A stretch of DNA of 64,000 nucleotides from Mycetohabitans sp. B8. GTDB taxonomy: Bacteria > Pseudomonadota > Gammaproteobacteria > Burkholderiales > Burkholderiaceae. How positions within the stretch are numbered: position 1 is the stretch's first letter; each line of letters opens with the position of its first letter. The DNA lies in assembly GCF_021991875.1 (NCBI RefSeq), contig NZ_JAHLKR010000022.1:1-64000 (forward strand). Direction: 5' to 3'. The notes below the pieces were generated by a model. It searched no databases and had not been told where the DNA came from. It was given only the letters and a program-made list of their open reading frames with translations. The position numbers were made by a program, and so were the translations under genes. Positions 53,385-63,129 of this stretch are shown here, one piece after another.

Positions 53385-54311
53385 GTGAGCAACGCAATGA
53401 CCCTACCGACCCCTGCAAGCCTGGCGCCGGCTGGCGCGGGCGCGCTGGCGCTCGCCCCGAAGTCGATGCTGCCGGGTACGTTGGGTAATCTCGACGCTTA
53501 CATTCAGGCGGTCAACCGGATCCCGCTGTTGTCGCAGGACGATGAAACGCGCCTTGCGATCGAATACCGCGAACAGAACAACTTGGATGCCGCACGCCAG
53601 CTGGTGCTGTCGCATCTGCGGCTGGTCGTGTCGATCGCGCGCAACTATCTGGGTTACGGCCTGCCTCACGCGGACCTGATCCAGGAAGGCAACATCGGCC
53701 TGATGAAGGCCGTCAAGCGCTTCGATCCGCGCCAGAACGTACGGCTGGTGTCGTATGCGATTCATTGGATCAAGGCCGAGATCCACGAATACATCCTGCG
53801 CAACTGGCGCATGGTGAAAGTCGCAACGACAAAAGCGCAGCGCAAGCTGTTCTTCAATCTGCGCAGACATAAGCAGGGCATGCAGCCCTTCACACCGGAC
53901 GAGATCGAAGGGCTCGCGAAGGAACTGAACGTCAAGCGCGAAGAAGTGACCGAGATGGAAACGCGGCTGGCCGGCGGCGATATCGCGCTCGAAGGGCAGT
54001 TCGAGGATGGCGAGGAATCATTCGCGCCGATCGCCTACCTGGCCGACTCGCGTACCGAGCCGACCGCGGTGCTCGCTTCACGCCAGCGCGACCTGCTGCA
54101 GACTGAAGGCCTGGCCGATGCACTTGAATCCCTCGATGCGCGCAGCCGTCGCATCATCGAAGCGCGCTGGCTGCAAGTACACGACGACGGCTCGGGCGGC
54201 GCGACGCTGCACGAACTAGCTGACGAGTTCGGCGTGTCCGCTGAGCGCATCCGCCAAATCGAGGCGAGCGCGATGAAGAAGATGCGCGGCGCACTGCAGC
54301 AGTACGCGTGA
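53385..54311 (+). CDS. rpoH: RNA polymerase sigma-32 (heat shock) factor
   Basis: A 308-residue sigma factor. Region 2 has DLIQEGNIGLMKAVKRFDP and the RpoH-specific QRKLFFNLRRHK box; region 4 has the ELADEFGVSAERIRQIE helix-turn-helix. The GTG at 53385 has AAGGAG six bases upstream; the ATG at 53397 is an alternative. It drives chaperone and protease genes after heat shock. The perfect CIRCE site upstream means HrcA probably represses rpoH itself, tying the two heat-shock systems together. A terminator follows. Confidence 0.96.
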   Translation: MSNAMTLPTPASLAPAGAGALALAPKSMLPGTLGNLDAYIQAVNRIPLLSQDDETRLAIEYREQNNLDAARQLVLSHLRLVVSIARNYLGYGLPHADLIQEGNIGLMKAVKRFDPRQNVRLVSYAIHWIKAEIHEYILRNWRMVKVATTKAQRKLFFNLRRHKQGMQPFTPDEIEGLAKELNVKREEVTEMETRLAGGDIALEGQFEDGEESFAPIAYLADSRTEPTAVLASRQRDLLQTEGLADALESLDARSRRIIEARWLQVHDDGSGGATLHELADEFGVSAERIRQIEASAMKKMRGALQQYA

Positions 54312-54336
54312 GCGTTTACCGCGCGCACTCGTCAGA

Positions 54337-54358
54337 CCCGGCTTCGGCCGGGTTTTTG
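54337..54358 (+). terminator. Rho-independent terminator after rpoH
   Basis: CCCGGC pairs with GCCGGG around a stable TTCG tetraloop, followed by five T residues, 25 bases after the rpoH stop. Confidence 0.92.
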
Positions 54359-54515
54359 TTTGCACCGCGACAAATCGACACAATCCCGCTGCGCGGGGCC
54401 GCAGTGCGGTGAAAATGCGGCGGTTTGACGCGTCGCAATAACTGTCCCTCATTACCCCCCACCTATAAAATGCGTTTCGTTGAAGTCGCGCCTGCCGCGC
54501 AGCCCACGAAACACT

Positions 54516-54794
54516 ATGCTCAGCCACGACGTTCGCCGTAGCACCGATACCGACCGTGCCGGCCCTGCACAGCGCCCCGGTATGCTAGCCGCAATTTGGC
54601 ACCGCCCTGGACTGGTTCGCGAGTTGACACTGGTTGTGATGGCCAAGGTCGCGATCCTGCTCGTCTTCAAGTACACGTTGTTCAGTCATCCCCAGGCACC
54701 GCACATGGAACTGCCGCCAGCTCAGGTCGCGCAAGCGCTGTTATCGGTGCCCGCATCACATCCGCCCGCTTCAGGTGATCATCATGATAAGTAG
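54516..54794 (+). CDS. cydP: Cytochrome bd-associated small subunit, CydP-like
   Basis: About 92 residues with a single membrane segment (LVRELTLVVMAKVAILLVFKY followed by TLFS), the pattern of CydP small proteins encoded before cydAB. The C-terminus is periplasmic or cytoplasmic and ends in a His-rich stretch. A TTG at 54480 would add 12 residues, but the ATG at 54516 is more natural. Its end overlaps the cydA start by 11 bases, showing translational coupling. Confidence 0.75.
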   Translation: MLSHDVRRSTDTDRAGPAQRPGMLAAIWHRPGLVRELTLVVMAKVAILLVFKYTLFSHPQAPHMELPPAQVAQALLSVPASHPPASGDHHDK

Positions 54795-56400
54795 CGAAGT
54801 CGTCGACCTTTCGCGGCTGCAGTTCGCCATTACTGCGCTGTACCACTTTCTTTTCGTCCCACTGACGCTAGGCTTGTCCTGGCTGTTGGTCATCATGGAA
54901 GCCGTCTATGTGATGACCCGCAAGCAGGTCTACAAGGACATGACCCAGTTCTGGGCCAAGCTGTTTGGCATCAATTTTGCGATGGGCGTGGTGACCGGCA
55001 TCACGCTGGAGTTCCAATTCGGCACGAACTGGTCGTACTACTCGCACTACGTCGGCGATATTTTCGGCGTGCCGCTCGCGGTGGAAGGCCTGATGGCGTT
55101 CTTCCTCGAATCGACATTCGTTGGACTCATGTTCTTCGGCTGGAACCGGCTGTCGCGCGTCGGGCATCTGACCGTCACGTTCCTCGTCGCACTCGGCTCG
55201 AATCTGTCGGCGTTGTGGATACTGATCGCCAACGGCTGGATGAACCATCCGGTCGGCGCCGAATTCAATTACGAGACGATGCGCATGGAACTAACCAGCT
55301 TGTTTGAGGTGGTGTTCAATCCGGTCGCGCAGGTCAAGTTCGTCCATACCGTGTCGGCAGGCTATGTGACGGCAGCGATGTTCGTGCTCGGCGTATCCTC
55401 GTGGTATTTGTTGAAGAAGCGCGACGTCGACTTCGCATTGCGCTCATTTGCCGTCGCGGCCGGCTTTGGGCTGGCTTCGACGCTGTGCGTGATCGTGCTC
55501 GGCGACGAATCGGGTTACACGACCGGCGAAGTGCAGCAAGCCAAGCTCGCCGCGATCGAATCGGAATGGACCACCGAGCCGGCACCGGCTGCGTTCACCA
55601 TATTCGGATTGCCGAACCAGGACGAGCAACGCACCGACTACGCGCTGCGCATACCCTACGCGCTAGGACTGATCGCCACGCGCTCGATCGACGAACCCGT
55701 GGTCGGGCTGTGCGATCTGATCTCTCAGAATGAGCAGCGCATCCGCAACGGTATCGTCGCGTACGGGGCGCTGCAAAAGATGAAGCAGGGCGATACGTCC
55801 GATGCAACGCGTGCGGTGTTTGACGCCCACAAGAACAACCTCGGCTACGGGCTGCTCGTCAAGCGCTATGCACCGGACGTGCTGAATGCGACTGACGCGC
55901 AAATCGCCGAGGCGGCCAAGCACTCGATTCCTCCCGTGGCGCCGGTGTTCTGGTCATTCCGGCTGATGGTCGGTCTGGGCATCCTGTTCCTCGTGACATT
56001 CGTGCTCGCCTTCTGGTTCTGCGCCACACGCAGTGTGGCGCATGAGAGCCGGCGCTGGTTCCTGCGCTGGTGCGTCTGGGCGATCCCGTTGCCGTGGCTC
56101 GCCGCCGAGTTTGGCTGGATCGTCGCCGAAATGGGCCGCCAGCCGTGGACGATCGCCGGTGTGCTGCCAACGTTCTCGTCAGCCTCCAGCCTGGCACCTT
56201 CGGACCTGTACTTGAGCATCGGCGGGTTCGTCTTGTTCTACACGGTGCTATTCATCGTCGAGATCACGCTGATGTTCAAGTATGCAAGGCTCGGGCCGTC
56301 GTCGCTGCATACCGGCCGCTACCACCACGAGCAACCGCAGCAGCATGACGACGCAACCGCTTACGAAACCCAACAGCTGTCTCACGTAGGGCAAGCCTGA
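54784..56400 (+). CDS. cydA: Cytochrome bd ubiquinol oxidase subunit I
   Basis: A 538-residue subunit carrying haems b558, b595 and d. RLQFAITALYHFLFVPLTLG includes the N-terminal haem ligand His, and the GWIVAEMGRQPWTI motif is present. The Q-loop between segments 6 and 7 is of the long type. It oxidises quinol and reduces oxygen at low oxygen without pumping. The ATG at 54784 is chosen; an upstream GTG at 54775 lies inside cydP. The His- and Gln-rich C-terminal tail is species-specific. Confidence 0.96.
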   Translation: MISSEVVDLSRLQFAITALYHFLFVPLTLGLSWLLVIMEAVYVMTRKQVYKDMTQFWAKLFGINFAMGVVTGITLEFQFGTNWSYYSHYVGDIFGVPLAVEGLMAFFLESTFVGLMFFGWNRLSRVGHLTVTFLVALGSNLSALWILIANGWMNHPVGAEFNYETMRMELTSLFEVVFNPVAQVKFVHTVSAGYVTAAMFVLGVSSWYLLKKRDVDFALRSFAVAAGFGLASTLCVIVLGDESGYTTGEVQQAKLAAIESEWTTEPAPAAFTIFGLPNQDEQRTDYALRIPYALGLIATRSIDEPVVGLCDLISQNEQRIRNGIVAYGALQKMKQGDTSDATRAVFDAHKNNLGYGLLVKRYAPDVLNATDAQIAEAAKHSIPPVAPVFWSFRLMVGLGILFLVTFVLAFWFCATRSVAHESRRWFLRWCVWAIPLPWLAAEFGWIVAEMGRQPWTIAGVLPTFSSASSLAPSDLYLSIGGFVLFYTVLFIVEITLMFKYARLGPSSLHTGRYHHEQPQQHDDATAYETQQLSHVGQA

Positions 56401-56439
56401 TGCCGTGGATCGAAGCCTTTGTTACTGGACAAAATCACT

Positions 56440-57579
56440 ATGTTTGACTATCCAACTTTGAAGGTCATTTGGTGGGTGCTGATCGGCGTCTTGCTGCTCG
56501 GCTTCGCGCTCACCGACGGCTTCGACATGGGTGTCGGCGCACTACTGCCGTTCATCGGCAAGACCGACACCGAACGTCGCGTGATCATCAACGCGATTGG
56601 CCCTACCTGGGAAGGCAATCAGGTGTGGCTGATCACGGCCGGCGGCGCAATGTTCGCCGCGTGGCCGCTGGTCTACGCCGCTTCCTTTTCCGGCTTCTAT
56701 TTCGCGATGCTGCTGGTGTTGTTCGCGCTATTCATGCGGCCGGTCGGCTTCGAGTACCGCGCCAAGCGCGATGATCCGCGGTGGCGTGCGAGTTGGGACT
56801 GGGCGTTGTTCGCCGGCAGCGCGATTCCGGCGCTGGTATTCGGCGTCGCGTTTGGCAACCTGTTGCAAGGCGTGCCGTTCCGCTTCGACGACGAACTGCG
56901 CGTGAGCTACCATGGCGGCTTCTTCGCGCTGCTGAACCCGTTCGCGGTGCTGTGCGGTGCGGTCAGCGTCGGCATGCTGATCGCGCACGGCGCCGCGTTC
57001 CTGCGTATCAAAACCGAAGGGGCAATAGCGCGCCGCGCGTCGCACGTGTTGCGCATCGCATCGCTGATCACGGTCGTGCTGTTCATCATGGCCGGCACCC
57101 TCGTGGCCACCCGCATCACCGGCTTCGAGATCACCCGCGCGGCGCCGCTGGACGCGCTGGCCAACCCGCTGCTCAAGGGCGTGGCTGCCGCGCCCGGCCT
57201 GTGGATGGCCAACTACGTCGCCTACCCATGGATGATGCTCGCGCCGGCGCTGGGCATCGTGGCCGGCGTACTCGCACTGGCGCTTGCCTCGTCGCGCTTC
57301 ACCGTCGTGGGCTTCATCATGACGGGGCTGCTGGTGACCGGCGTGATCCTGACCGCAGGCTTTTCGATGTTTCCATTTATCATGCCATCGTCGCTGGACC
57401 TGGCCAGTAGCCTGACGCTGTGGGACTCGACGTCGAGCCACCGCACACTGGGCATCATGCTAATCGTGGTGATCGTGTTCGTGCCGCTGATCATGCTGTA
57501 CACCAGCTGGGTCTATCGCGTGATGCGCGGTAAGGTCACCGAGCAAGGCGTGCAAAGCAACACGCACTCGATGTACTGA
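56440..57579 (+). CDS. cydB: Cytochrome bd ubiquinol oxidase subunit II
   Basis: A 379-residue membrane protein with about eight to nine segments. The [31 protein letters not shown] and [10 protein letters not shown] motifs are typical of CydB. It starts at the ATG at 56440, 39 bp after cydA; a TTG at 56419 is less likely. It is followed by cydX. Confidence 0.96.
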   Translation: MFDYPTLKVIWWVLIGVLLLGFALTDGFDMGVGALLPFIGKTDTERRVIINAIGPTWEGNQVWLITAGGAMFAAWPLVYAASFSGFYFAMLLVLFALFMRPVGFEYRAKRDDPRWRASWDWALFAGSAIPALVFGVAFGNLLQGVPFRFDDELRVSYHGGFFALLNPFAVLCGAVSVGMLIAHGAAFLRIKTEGAIARRASHVLRIASLITVVLFIMAGTLVATRITGFEITRAAPLDALANPLLKGVAAAPGLWMANYVAYPWMMLAPALGIVAGVLALALASSRFTVVGFIMTGLLVTGVILTAGFSMFPFIMPSSLDLASSLTLWDSTSSHRTLGIMLIVVIVFVPLIMLYTSWVYRVMRGKVTEQGVQSNTHSMY

Positions 57580-57619
57580 GCGGCGCTTATCTCAACCGAT
57601 CGATCTGACGGAGCAGAGC

Positions 57620-57742
57620 ATGTGGTATTTCAGCTGGATATTGGGTATTGGCGTCGCACTCGCGTTCGGCGTCATCAACGCGATGTGGCTCGAGTCGCAT
57701 CGCGAAGCACAAAGACTTGCAGAGCCTAACACGAAGAAGTAA
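57620..57742 (+). CDS. cydX: Cytochrome bd oxidase small subunit CydX
   Basis: A 40-residue single-pass membrane protein (MWYFSWILGIGVALAFGVIN, then AMWLE). CydX stabilises the haem groups of the CydAB complex. GGAG lies six bases upstream of the ATG. It completes a cydP-cydA-cydB-cydX operon and is followed by a very strong hairpin. Confidence 0.95.
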   Translation: MWYFSWILGIGVALAFGVINAMWLESHREAQRLAEPNTKK

Positions 57743-57791
57743 CGCGCTGAAATGGCCGGTGGCGGCCGAAGGTTTTCACCAATCCCGTGCA

Positions 57792-57846
57792 CCTCGCCCA
57801 AAGTCGCCGCCGCGGCCGCGACTTTGGGCGAGGCCAACACCTTTTT
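57792..57846. terminator. Very long perfect hairpin between cydX and nagA remnant
   Basis: CCTCGCCCAAAGTCGC (57792) and its exact complement GCGACTTTGGGCGAGG (57818-57833) form a 16-bp stem around a ten-base loop that is itself partly palindromic. Five T residues end the element on the plus strand. It serves cydX and may also serve the opposite strand. Confidence 0.8.
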
Positions 57847-57850
57847 AAGC

Positions 57851-58669
57851 CTATTCGACAACGGCTTCTCCTTCGACGTACGTGGCCACGAGCGTCAGTT
57901 CGCGATCGATCACCACTAGGTCGGCCCATGCGCCCCGCTCGATGCGACCACGGTCGACCAGCCCCAAATAGTCCGCCGCATGACGCGATAGACGTGCCGA
58001 CACGTCAGCGATCGGCAAACCGATCGAGACGAGATTGCGCAGCGCTTGGTCCATCGTCAGGGTGCTGCCCGCCAGCGTGCCATCGGCCAGCCGCCTAGAC
58101 ACTATACGAGCCAAGCGAATGGCCGAGTTGAACGCGCACCCCGCGCGTGGCGAGTTCGCGTACGATGTCCATGTGCCCGGCGATTTCGGGCGCCAGCGTG
58201 ACGACGCGGATGGGGTCCAACGCCAAATACTCGATGACTTCGTCGAGCACCGCGACCGTGGCTGCCACCGGCTGGACACCGAGCTTGCCAGGATTGATGT
58301 ACGGACCCTCCAGATGCACGCCCAGCAGTCGCGCGGCGCCCCCGCCTGCCGCTCGCGCGCTAAAGTACCCAGGCCGGCAATCACGGACTTCAGCTGCTCT
58401 CGTGGCGCGGTCATCGTCGTGGCCAGCAAGCTTGTCGTCCCATGGCGCGCATGGGCACGGGCAATCGTGTTGACCGCCGTGCCGCCATCCATCACGTCCG
58501 CCCCACCGCCACCGTACACATGCAGGTCGATAAAACCAGGCAGGATGTACGGCTGGTCATTGCGGGCGGGATCTGTGTGTTCGCCATCGATCGTCGCGAT
58601 GCGTCCGTCGGCGAACTCTAATCGGCCGAGCAGCCAGCCGTCAGGGGGCAAGCTGTTTCCGCAGAGCAT
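57851..58669 (-). pseudogene. nagA: N-acetylglucosamine-6-phosphate deacetylase, frameshifted and internally deleted
   Basis: The first part (YILPGFIDLHVYGGGGADVMDG) is in the frame opened at 58669. Near 58335, at a run of five Gs, the reading shifts: the conserved HLEGPYINPGKLG segment continues in another frame (58319-58095). After GHSLGSYS the sequence jumps to the C-terminal part (RRLADGTLAGSTLTMDQALR), back in the first frame. The middle of the enzyme, about 80 residues with the FNAM-type metal ligand and the catalytic Asp, is missing. The gene cannot make active enzyme, so amino-sugar catabolism through this copy is lost. Confidence 0.88.
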
Positions 58670-58714
58670 GAAAGCCGTGTACGGGCCTCTGGCAGCCGGC
58701 CGCGCGTTAGCGCC

Positions 58715-59518
58715 TTAAAACGCGGGCAGGATCGCGCCTTTGAATTGCGTCTTGAGGAACCTGCGAATGTCGTCGGACTCGTACACGGCCACCAGCTTCT
58801 TCACCCACGGCTGATCCTTGTCCTGCACGCGCACGGCGATCAGGTTTGCATACGGTCCCTTCAAATCTTCGAGCGCGATCGCATCCTTGGTCGGCGAGAA
58901 GCCGGCGCTCACCGCGTAGTTGTTATTGATCGATGCGGCAGCCAGGTCATCGAGCGAGCGCGGCATCTGCGCGGCATCCAACTCGACCAGCTTGATCTTC
59001 TTTGGATTCTCAATCACATCCAGCGGCGTCGCGTTTACGCCACCCACGCCCGCGCCGGCCTTCAGCTTGATGATCCCGTATTTCTGCAGCAGCAACAGCG
59101 CGCGGTTGCCGTTAGACGGATCGTTCTGGATACCGACTTTAGCGCCTGCCGGCAGGTCCTTCAACGACTTAAACTTCTTCGAGTAGAAACCCATCGGCGA
59201 CACATAAGTCAGGCCCACGTTCACAATCTTGTAGCCGCGCTGCTTAATTTGGCTGTCCAGGAACGGCTGGTGCTGGAAGCCGTTCGCGTCCAGGTCGCCA
59301 GCATCGAGCGCGGCATTCGGCTGCACGTAGTCATTGAATTCGATGACCTTGATCTTCAAACCGTTCTTCGCCGCCACCTTCGCCACTTCCTGCCAGATCT
59401 GCGCGTCCGGGCCGCTCATCGTGCCCACGCGCAGCACCGGATCGGCTCGCGCAACGTTCGACAATGCAGCTGCCATCGCGACGATGGGCAGTGTTTTCAG
59501 TAGTGTTCTGCGTAGCAT
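58715..59518 (-). CDS. metQ: MetQ/NlpA-family ABC transporter substrate-binding protein
   Basis: A 267-residue periplasmic binding protein. The signal peptide ends near SNVARADP; there is no lipobox, so it is probably soluble, unlike E. coli MetQ. The mature part has the NlpA pattern (FNDYVQPNAALDAGDLDANGF, then QHQPFLD). It would bind D/L-methionine or a related amino acid. No ATPase or permease gene lies beside it here, so partners must be elsewhere. Confidence 0.9.
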   Translation of the reverse strand: MLRRTLLKTLPIVAMAAALSNVARADPVLRVGTMSGPDAQIWQEVAKVAAKNGLKIKVIEFNDYVQPNAALDAGDLDANGFQHQPFLDSQIKQRGYKIVNVGLTYVSPMGFYSKKFKSLKDLPAGAKVGIQNDPSNGNRALLLLQKYGIIKLKAGAGVGGVNATPLDVIENPKKIKLVELDAAQMPRSLDDLAAASINNNYAVSAGFSPTKDAIALEDLKGPYANLIAVRVQDKDQPWVKKLVAVYESDDIRRFLKTQFKGAILPAF

Positions 59519-59673
59519 GAATACCCCACGTCAATTTTAAGAACACGATGGTCGCATGGCTACGCGGATGAAGTGAACTACCGAATACGCATACGCTTAT
59601 GCTTTTACGGGAAAGATCATCGGGCTACCGCGGCTACCGACTGCTGACTCCAACTTTCGAGCGCCGGACCCGC

Positions 59674-60303
59674 CTAGTCGAGCAACAACTTGAGGTCATG
59701 CACCCATGGCCCGGGACCTTGGCCATCTCGCGCGTACAGGCGCAGCTTGCCGGTAGGATCGAACACGTAGCTTGCGGCAGTGTGATCCATCGTATAATCG
59801 GCACCGTCGTTGCCCGGCACTTTCGCGTAGTACACGCGAAACGACTGGGTCACCTTCGACAGCTGCGCGTCATTGGCAGGCCGCAGGCCGATGAATGACG
59901 GGTTGAACGCCGCGACGTATTGCGCGAGCAACGACGCACTGTCGCGCTGGGGGTCGAGCGTGACGAACAGCACCTGCACGCGTTTTGCCTGGTCGCCCAA
60001 TTGCTGCATCGCTTGTGCGAGCTCGGCCATCGTCGTCGGGCACACATCGGGGCAGTGCAGGTAGCCGAAGAACAGCACGACCACCTTGCCTTTGAAATCG
60101 GCCAGTGTGCGTACGTGGCCGTTGGTATCGGCAAGCGCGAAGTCGGTGCCGAAGTGGCTCGCGCCGGTGATGTCGACGTTCGTGAATGCCGGCTTGTCGC
60201 CGCAGCCCCCCAATGCGAACGCCATGCTGGCCACTACTGCGGCCACCGCGCGTCGCAACTTGCCGAGGTTCGCGCGAGCCGCTTTGCATGGATTGGATAC
60301 CAT
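59674..60303 (-). CDS. SCO1/SenC-family copper chaperone
   Basis: About 209 residues. A lipobox-like FALGGC follows the N-terminal hydrophobic stretch. The thioredoxin-like domain has the copper-binding CPDVCP motif and a downstream conserved His (YTMDHTAASYVFD). It helps build the CuA site of cytochrome c oxidase. I chose the ATG at 60303 because of the signal sequence; an ATG at 60342 overlaps the ctaB stop (TGATG) and is also plausible. Last gene of the assembly group. Confidence 0.92.
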   Translation of the reverse strand: MVSNPCKAARANLGKLRRAVAAVVASMAFALGGCGDKPAFTNVDITGASHFGTDFALADTNGHVRTLADFKGKVVVLFFGYLHCPDVCPTTMAELAQAMQQLGDQAKRVQVLFVTLDPQRDSASLLAQYVAAFNPSFIGLRPANDAQLSKVTQSFRVYYAKVPGNDGADYTMDHTAASYVFDPTGKLRLYARDGQGPGPWVHDLKLLLD

Positions 60304-60341
60304 CCGGGTCGCCGCCCAATGTAAAAAAACGCGCGCTGACA

Positions 60342-61247
60342 TCAAAAGCCGATCCAACTGCGCGCGTAGTGATCAATCAGCAACGCAACGAACAACAGCG
60401 ACAAATAGACGATCGAATACCGAAATGTTTTACGCGCGATCTCGTCCGAATAGTCGCGATACATCTTCCACGCGTAGCTCAAGAACAATACGCCGAGCAC
60501 GACCGCGCTGGCAAGGTATAGCACCCCGCTCATGTCGGAGACGAACGGCATGAGCGTAACGGCAAACAGCACGAGCGTGTACAACAGGATATGCAGCGCG
60601 GTAAAGTGCACGCCATGGGTGACGGGCAGCATCGGCAATTTCGCGCACTCGTAGTCCTGGCGACGATACAGCGCCAGCGCCCAAAAATGCGGCGGCGTCC
60701 ATACGAAGATGATCAGCACGAGGATCCACGCGTCGCCCGGCACCGCGCCCTGCACCGCCGCCCAGCCCAGCGCGGGCGGCATCGCGCCCGAGGCGCCGCC
60801 GATCACGATGTTCTGCGGCGTGGCGGGCTTTAGCAGCATCGTATAGATGACCGCGTAGCCGATGAACGTCGCGAACGTCAGCCACATCGTCAACGCATTC
60901 GTAAACGTGTACAGCGTCCACATGCCCAGCCCACCGAGCACTGCGGAAAAGGTCAGGATTTGTGCCGGCGTGATCTCGCCGCGCGCCGAAGGGCGCCATG
61001 CGGTACGCCGCATCCTCGCGTCGATACGTTGCTCGACCAAACAATTGATCGCGAACGCCGCGCCAGCGAACAGCCAGATGCCGACCGTGCCGCCGACCAG
61101 CTTCTGCCACGGCACCCTGCCGGGCGTAGACAGAAACATGCCGATCACCGCGCAGAACACGGCGAGTTGGGTGACACGCGGCTTGGTCAACGCCAAATAC
61201 TGTGCGATGCGGCTACCGGACGAGGGACGCAGTGTTGTACTGTCCAT
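60342..61247 (-). CDS. ctaB: Protoheme IX farnesyltransferase (haem O synthase)
   Basis: A 301-residue UbiA-type prenyltransferase with about nine membrane segments. [20 protein letters not shown] opens the protein, the first acidic motif is [15 protein letters not shown], and [18 protein letters not shown] is a clear family signature. It adds a farnesyl group to haem b for the oxidase. The ATG at 61247 lies seven bases after ctaA; the longer frame to 61313 overlaps ctaA. Confidence 0.95.
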   Translation of the reverse strand: MDSTTLRPSSGSRIAQYLALTKPRVTQLAVFCAVIGMFLSTPGRVPWQKLVGGTVGIWLFAGAAFAINCLVEQRIDARMRRTAWRPSARGEITPAQILTFSAVLGGLGMWTLYTFTNALTMWLTFATFIGYAVIYTMLLKPATPQNIVIGGASGAMPPALGWAAVQGAVPGDAWILVLIIFVWTPPHFWALALYRRQDYECAKLPMLPVTHGVHFTALHILLYTLVLFAVTLMPFVSDMSGVLYLASAVVLGVLFLSYAWKMYRDYSDEIARKTFRYSIVYLSLLFVALLIDHYARSWIGF

Positions 61248-61254
61248 TCGTGAA

Positions 61255-62364
61255 TCACGCGGTGACGGCGCTCGATTCCGCCGATGAGGCGGCAACGGCG
61301 CGGCTGGAGGCAATATGCCAGTTTAACATGACAACGAGCAACAGCAGGATCGCCGCGCCGCCGTTGTGCGCGACGGCGACGGGCAGCGGCCATTGCAGCA
61401 CGATGTTGGACAAGCCGGTCAGGAACTGCAGCACCACGACCGCCAGCACGCCGTCGGCAAGCCGTGTCAGTGCCTTCACGCGCCGTATGCACCACGCCCA
61501 TCCGAGCAGATAGGCGATCACAATCATCGCGAATGTGCGATGCGTCCAGTGAATCGCCACGAGTGCGTCCTGGGTAATCATCTCGCCATGGGCATTCAGG
61601 CCGAGGGACCGCCACAAGTGGAATCCCTGTGCGAAGTCCATTGACGGCATCCATTGCCCGTTACAGGTTGGAAAGTCGGTGCACGCGAGCACGGCATAAT
61701 TCGTGCTCACCCAGCCACCGAGCGCAATCTGCACGAGCAGCAGCGCAAGGGCGACAAGCGCGGCCGCAAAGCTGCGGCCGGTGGCCGGCTCCCGCCGTGG
61801 TGCGGGCGTCATGCGCGCGGCGAACAAGCCGAGCGCCGCCAGCAGCCCAAGGCCAAGCAGCAAATGCGTGGTCACGATGACCGGCTGCAGCTTCAACGTC
61901 ACGGTCCACGCGCCGAATGCCCCCTGCACCAACACCCACGCCAACAACGCAGTCGGCCACCACGGCGAAGCTGGCAAGGGCTGGCCACGCCAGCGCCGCA
62001 TCCATGCGATCGCGGTCATTAGCACGATCAACAGCCCAATGGCCATCGCAAAATAGCGGTGGATCATCTCGATCCAAGCCTTCATCACGCTAACCGGTCC
62101 GCTTGGCATCGCCGCATAGGCAGCAGCGATCGACGCATGCGCGGCAAACGGCGACGAACTTGCATAGCAGCCAGGCCAGTCCGGACAGCCCAGGCCCGAG
62201 TCGGTCAAGCGCGTGAAGCCGCCGAACATCACCAGATCCAGCGTCAAGAACATCGTTAGCCAGGCAAGCTTGCGATAGCGGTCCGAGCGGACCCGCCACA
62301 GGATCCAGCTAAGAGGCAACAGCGCGAGCGCCGCGCCGATTAGCGCAAGTTCAATGACAAACAT
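61255..62364 (-). CDS. ctaA: Haem A synthase (COX15/CtaA)
   Basis: A 369-residue membrane protein with eight hydrophobic segments. It has [20 protein letters not shown] (with the conserved cysteine pair), a His in EMIHRYFA, and [12 protein letters not shown] in the second half. It converts haem O to haem A. It sits between the thioredoxin-like gene and ctaB, with spacings that suggest one operon. Confidence 0.95.
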   Translation of the reverse strand: MFVIELALIGAALALLPLSWILWRVRSDRYRKLAWLTMFLTLDLVMFGGFTRLTDSGLGCPDWPGCYASSSPFAAHASIAAAYAAMPSGPVSVMKAWIEMIHRYFAMAIGLLIVLMTAIAWMRRWRGQPLPASPWWPTALLAWVLVQGAFGAWTVTLKLQPVIVTTHLLLGLGLLAALGLFAARMTPAPRREPATGRSFAAALVALALLLVQIALGGWVSTNYAVLACTDFPTCNGQWMPSMDFAQGFHLWRSLGLNAHGEMITQDALVAIHWTHRTFAMIVIAYLLGWAWCIRRVKALTRLADGVLAVVVLQFLTGLSNIVLQWPLPVAVAHNGGAAILLLLVVMLNWHIASSRAVAASSAESSAVTA

Positions 62365-62405
62365 GGCAATTCTGTATGGACGTCATGAAAAAGCGGTCCG
62401 CCCGT

Positions 62406-63083
62406 TTAGCCGATTCTCGACCATTTGAGCAGTTTGGTTAGGTCATGCTTGATCCGCGACGGGTCCGGATCACGCGGAAAGCGCATCATCAAGTTCCCGT
62501 TCGGGTCGACCAAGTAAATGTGTGCGGCGATCGAATCACTGGCCCGATCCGGATCGGGCGGCAGCCACGCGGCGAGTTGCGCCGGCGGCACGATGAGTTT
62601 GCACGTGTCTGAATACGCGTTGGCAACGCGCTCCGGTATCGCGCCGTCGTCGGTCCGCAGCCATACAGTCCGTACTCGCTCACGTTCAGCACCTTGCGTC
62701 GCGCGCACTTGCCGCATGAAGTACAGCTTCTTCGCACAGGCGTCATCGCAGGCGCTCGGATCGACCGAAATCAACAGCCACTTACCTTTCAGCGAATCGA
62801 GCCGCATTGGATGACCGGTTTCGTCGCGCACGACGAGATTGTCCGGAATCGGCCGTTGCGGCTGGATTAATTGGCCGTAGCTGCCCGAGCCACCGGTGGA
62901 CTTGAACACGTAGTACATCAAGTACGACGCGATAACGGGCGCGGCACAAACCGCGGCCAGCAGCAGCAGCATCCACCGCGCGCGCTGCCTGCCGCGGCGG
63001 GATGCGGGCACGCCGGTGGCCATCGGGCCATGGCGCTTACCCGGTACGTCGAGACCGGGTTTTGATCGAGAAGAATCCGTCAA
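62406..63083 (-). CDS. Membrane-anchored thioredoxin-like protein of the cytochrome oxidase assembly group
   Basis: A 225-residue protein with one membrane segment (about residues 37-60) and a SCO/thioredoxin-like periplasmic domain. It has the sequence LLISVDPSACDDACAKKLYF with a C-x3-C pair, as in SCO proteins. The start is a TTG at 63083 supported by AGGAG seven bases upstream; an ATG at 63023 lacks such a site. Position between SURF1 and ctaA suggests a role in oxidase copper or redox assembly; the precise function is unknown. Confidence 0.82.
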   Translation of the reverse strand: MTDSSRSKPGLDVPGKRHGPMATGVPASRRGRQRARWMLLLLAAVCAAPVIASYLMYYVFKSTGGSGSYGQLIQPQRPIPDNLVVRDETGHPMRLDSLKGKWLLISVDPSACDDACAKKLYFMRQVRATQGAERERVRTVWLRTDDGAIPERVANAYSDTCKLIVPPAQLAAWLPPDPDRASDSIAAHIYLVDPNGNLMMRFPRDPDPSRIKHDLTKLLKWSRIG

Positions 63084-63129
63084 CGCTACACTCCTTCACA
63101 CTTCGTTCACGACATCGGTTGGCACGCGA

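Noticed and set aside
58320-58345. nagA frameshift as a simple homopolymer sequencing error
   Set aside because: The separate loss of about 80 residues with catalytic sites shows the gene is truly broken, whatever the status of the G-run.
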